DNA of 6,943 bases, from assembly GCA_026388915.1 (NCBI GenBank), contig JAPLIW010000475.1, forward strand, positions 1 to 6,943, read 5' to 3'. The translations under genes were made by a program, and so were the position numbers. This document shows, piece by piece, positions 6,428 to 6,943 of this stretch; within the stretch, counting starts at the first letter, position 1; every line of letters begins with the position of its first letter. Source of the DNA: Deltaproteobacteria bacterium (lineage in GTDB: Bacteria; Desulfobacterota; SM23-61). A model generated the notes under the pieces. That model did not search any database. It saw only the letters and a program-made list of their open reading frames with translations, and was not told where the DNA came from.

Positions 6428-6456
6428 AACATATATTCAAAGAAGGAACAAGTCAA
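6428..6456 (-). promoter_or_regulatory. Sigma-70-like promoter of the tctCBA operon
   Basis: On the minus strand TTGACT (6456-6451) and TATGTT (6433-6428) are separated by exactly 17 bases, with five of six and four of six matches to the -35 and -10 consensus. Transcription would begin near 6421, giving a leader of about 155 bases. I recognise no riboswitch in that leader. Confidence 0.5.
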
Positions 6457-6629
6457 TAAAAACCAAAGGCTTACCACCCCCGGTTGGGGAAAAAAGACCT
6501 CTTCGCCGGGAAGACTCCAGAAGAAAAGAGATCGGTACTTCTTTTCCCGCCCCGTTCTGCCGATAAGAGAAGGTGTAGGCGGGACGGGTTTCCAGTAATA
6601 TCCGTCTTTTCCTAATGAAATTGGGGATG

Positions 6630-6681
6630 TCCGGAGGCGCCGGGAAGGGTTGCTTTCCCCTCCTGAGAATCCCCCTCCGGA
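6630..6681. repeat. Nested inverted repeat upstream of flbD
   Basis: TCCGGAGG (6630-6637) and CCTCCGGA (6674-6681) are perfect 8-base inverted repeats. Inside them GGGAA (6642-6646) and TTCCC (6655-6659) form a second small stem. GGGGAT (6623-6628) can alternatively pair with ATCCCC (6669-6674), so two exclusive folds exist. A T-rich stretch (6682-6694) follows, as in a top-strand terminator, but no top-strand gene precedes it within about 4 kb. It lies just upstream of the flbD promoter. The rest of 6457-6629 shows nothing I can name. Confidence 0.4.
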
Positions 6682-6702
6682 ATTCTTTCCTTTTAAAAAG
6701 AT

Positions 6703-6733
6703 TTAAGTTAATCCAAGAGTTAGCCGATATAAT
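6703..6733 (+). promoter_or_regulatory. FliA (sigma-28)-like promoter of flbD, with overlapping TATAAT
   Basis: TTAAGTTA (6703-6710), a 12-base spacer and GCCGATAT (6723-6730) closely match the flagellar sigma-28 pattern TAAAGTTT-N11-GCCGATAA: five of eight and seven of eight positions, with spacing one base longer. A perfect TATAAT (6728-6733) overlaps the -10 box, so the housekeeping sigma factor may also use it, though its -35 is poor. Its place upstream of a flagellar gene supports the call. Confidence 0.5.
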
Positions 6734-6761
6734 GGATAAATCTTCAGGGAGGACTGCGGCC

Positions 6762-6943
6762 ATGATTGCTGTGACCCGTTTAAACAACCGCCCCTTGGTG
6801 ATCAACCCGGACTTGATCGTCTCCATAGAAGAAACCCCGGATACGATCATCACCCTTTCCAACGGGGAAAAGATTACCGTCCAGGAAAAGGTGAAAGAGG
6901 TGATCCGGAGGGTCATCCATTTTCGCCGATGCATCTTCAACCC
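6762..6943 (+). CDS. flbD: Flagellar protein FlbD, truncated by the window edge
   Basis: The first 60 codons are present and the frame is open at the window end; FlbD is usually 60-75 residues long, so most of it is visible. It opens MIAVTRLNNRPLVINPDLI (1-19) and continues IEETPDTIITLSNGEKITV (22-40), which is the FlbD consensus almost end to end. EKVKEVIRRVI (42-52) follows, the usual C-terminal helix. This short FlbD of flagellar operons, often beside motAB or flagellar assembly genes, is unrelated to the Caulobacter NtrC-type regulator of the same name; its exact role is not settled. ATG 6762 has AGGGAGGA eight bases upstream and matches the family start. An in-frame ATG at 6732 would add ten residues but overlaps the -10 box of the predicted promoter and lacks a ribosome site. 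Other flagellar genes probably lie to the right of the window. Confidence 0.9.
   Translation, partial: MIAVTRLNNRPLVINPDLIVSIEETPDTIITLSNGEKITVQEKVKEVIRRVIHFRRCIFN

Noticed and set aside
6559..6566. An exact GCCGATAA, the sigma-28 -10 box
   Set aside because: The expected -35 position reads TCTTTTCC, no gene starts nearby, and a single 8-base match can arise by chance in a window this size.
6437..6940. A 167-codon minus-strand frame at the right end
   Set aside because: It is antisense to flbD and crosses its promoter; the product has no family features.

Overview
The window is bacterial chromosomal DNA of roughly mid-50s percent GC. It most resembles an anaerobic Desulfobacterota ('Deltaproteobacteria') genome. 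The clues are a DUF5658-type small membrane protein with an Arg-rich front, a full three-gene tripartite tricarboxylate transporter (TTT), a flagellar flbD gene, and several short dispersed intergenic repeats that I remember from environmental genomes of this group. The taxonomic call is inference; there is no rRNA or other marker gene here.

Layout. Positions 1-379 hold no gene but a cluster of CTCTGCG-type repeats. It is followed by a plus-strand MFS carrier of the monocarboxylate/oxalate-formate type (380-1624). A gene-free, pyrimidine-rich stretch (1625-1960) ends in a sigma-54-like promoter, which leads into a DUF5658 membrane protein (1961-2392). A perfect 10-bp hairpin lies in the convergent gap after it. 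The next four genes run on the minus strand, so transcription goes right to left: tctC (6266-5289, periplasmic binding protein), tctB (5218-4763), tctA (4752-3268), then a YhhN/TMEM86 lysoplasmalogenase-like protein (3132-2482). The tctA-yhhN gap carries two different dispersed repeats, one of which abuts the tctA stop codon. The 495-bp gap 6267-6761 is a divergent regulatory region. It has a sigma-70-like promoter for tctC with two direct repeats over its predicted start site, an inverted repeat, and a promoter with FliA (sigma-28)-like and TATAAT-like -10 elements. The last gene is flbD, cut off by the right edge of the window.

How the genes work together. TctC should capture an organic acid in the periplasm and pass it to the TctA-TctB membrane complex, driven by an ion gradient. 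The strong tctC ribosome site, the hairpin between tctC and tctB, and the overlap of the tctA ribosome site with the tctB stop suggest more binding protein than membrane subunits and coupled tctB-tctA translation. The MFS carrier may also move a monocarboxylate, so the window may be a carboxylate-transport locus beside a flagellar operon. The substrates cannot be read from the sequence. I did not find a convincingly novel multi-gene system. The best leads are the regulatory sites, the repeats, and the uncharacterised DUF5658 gene.
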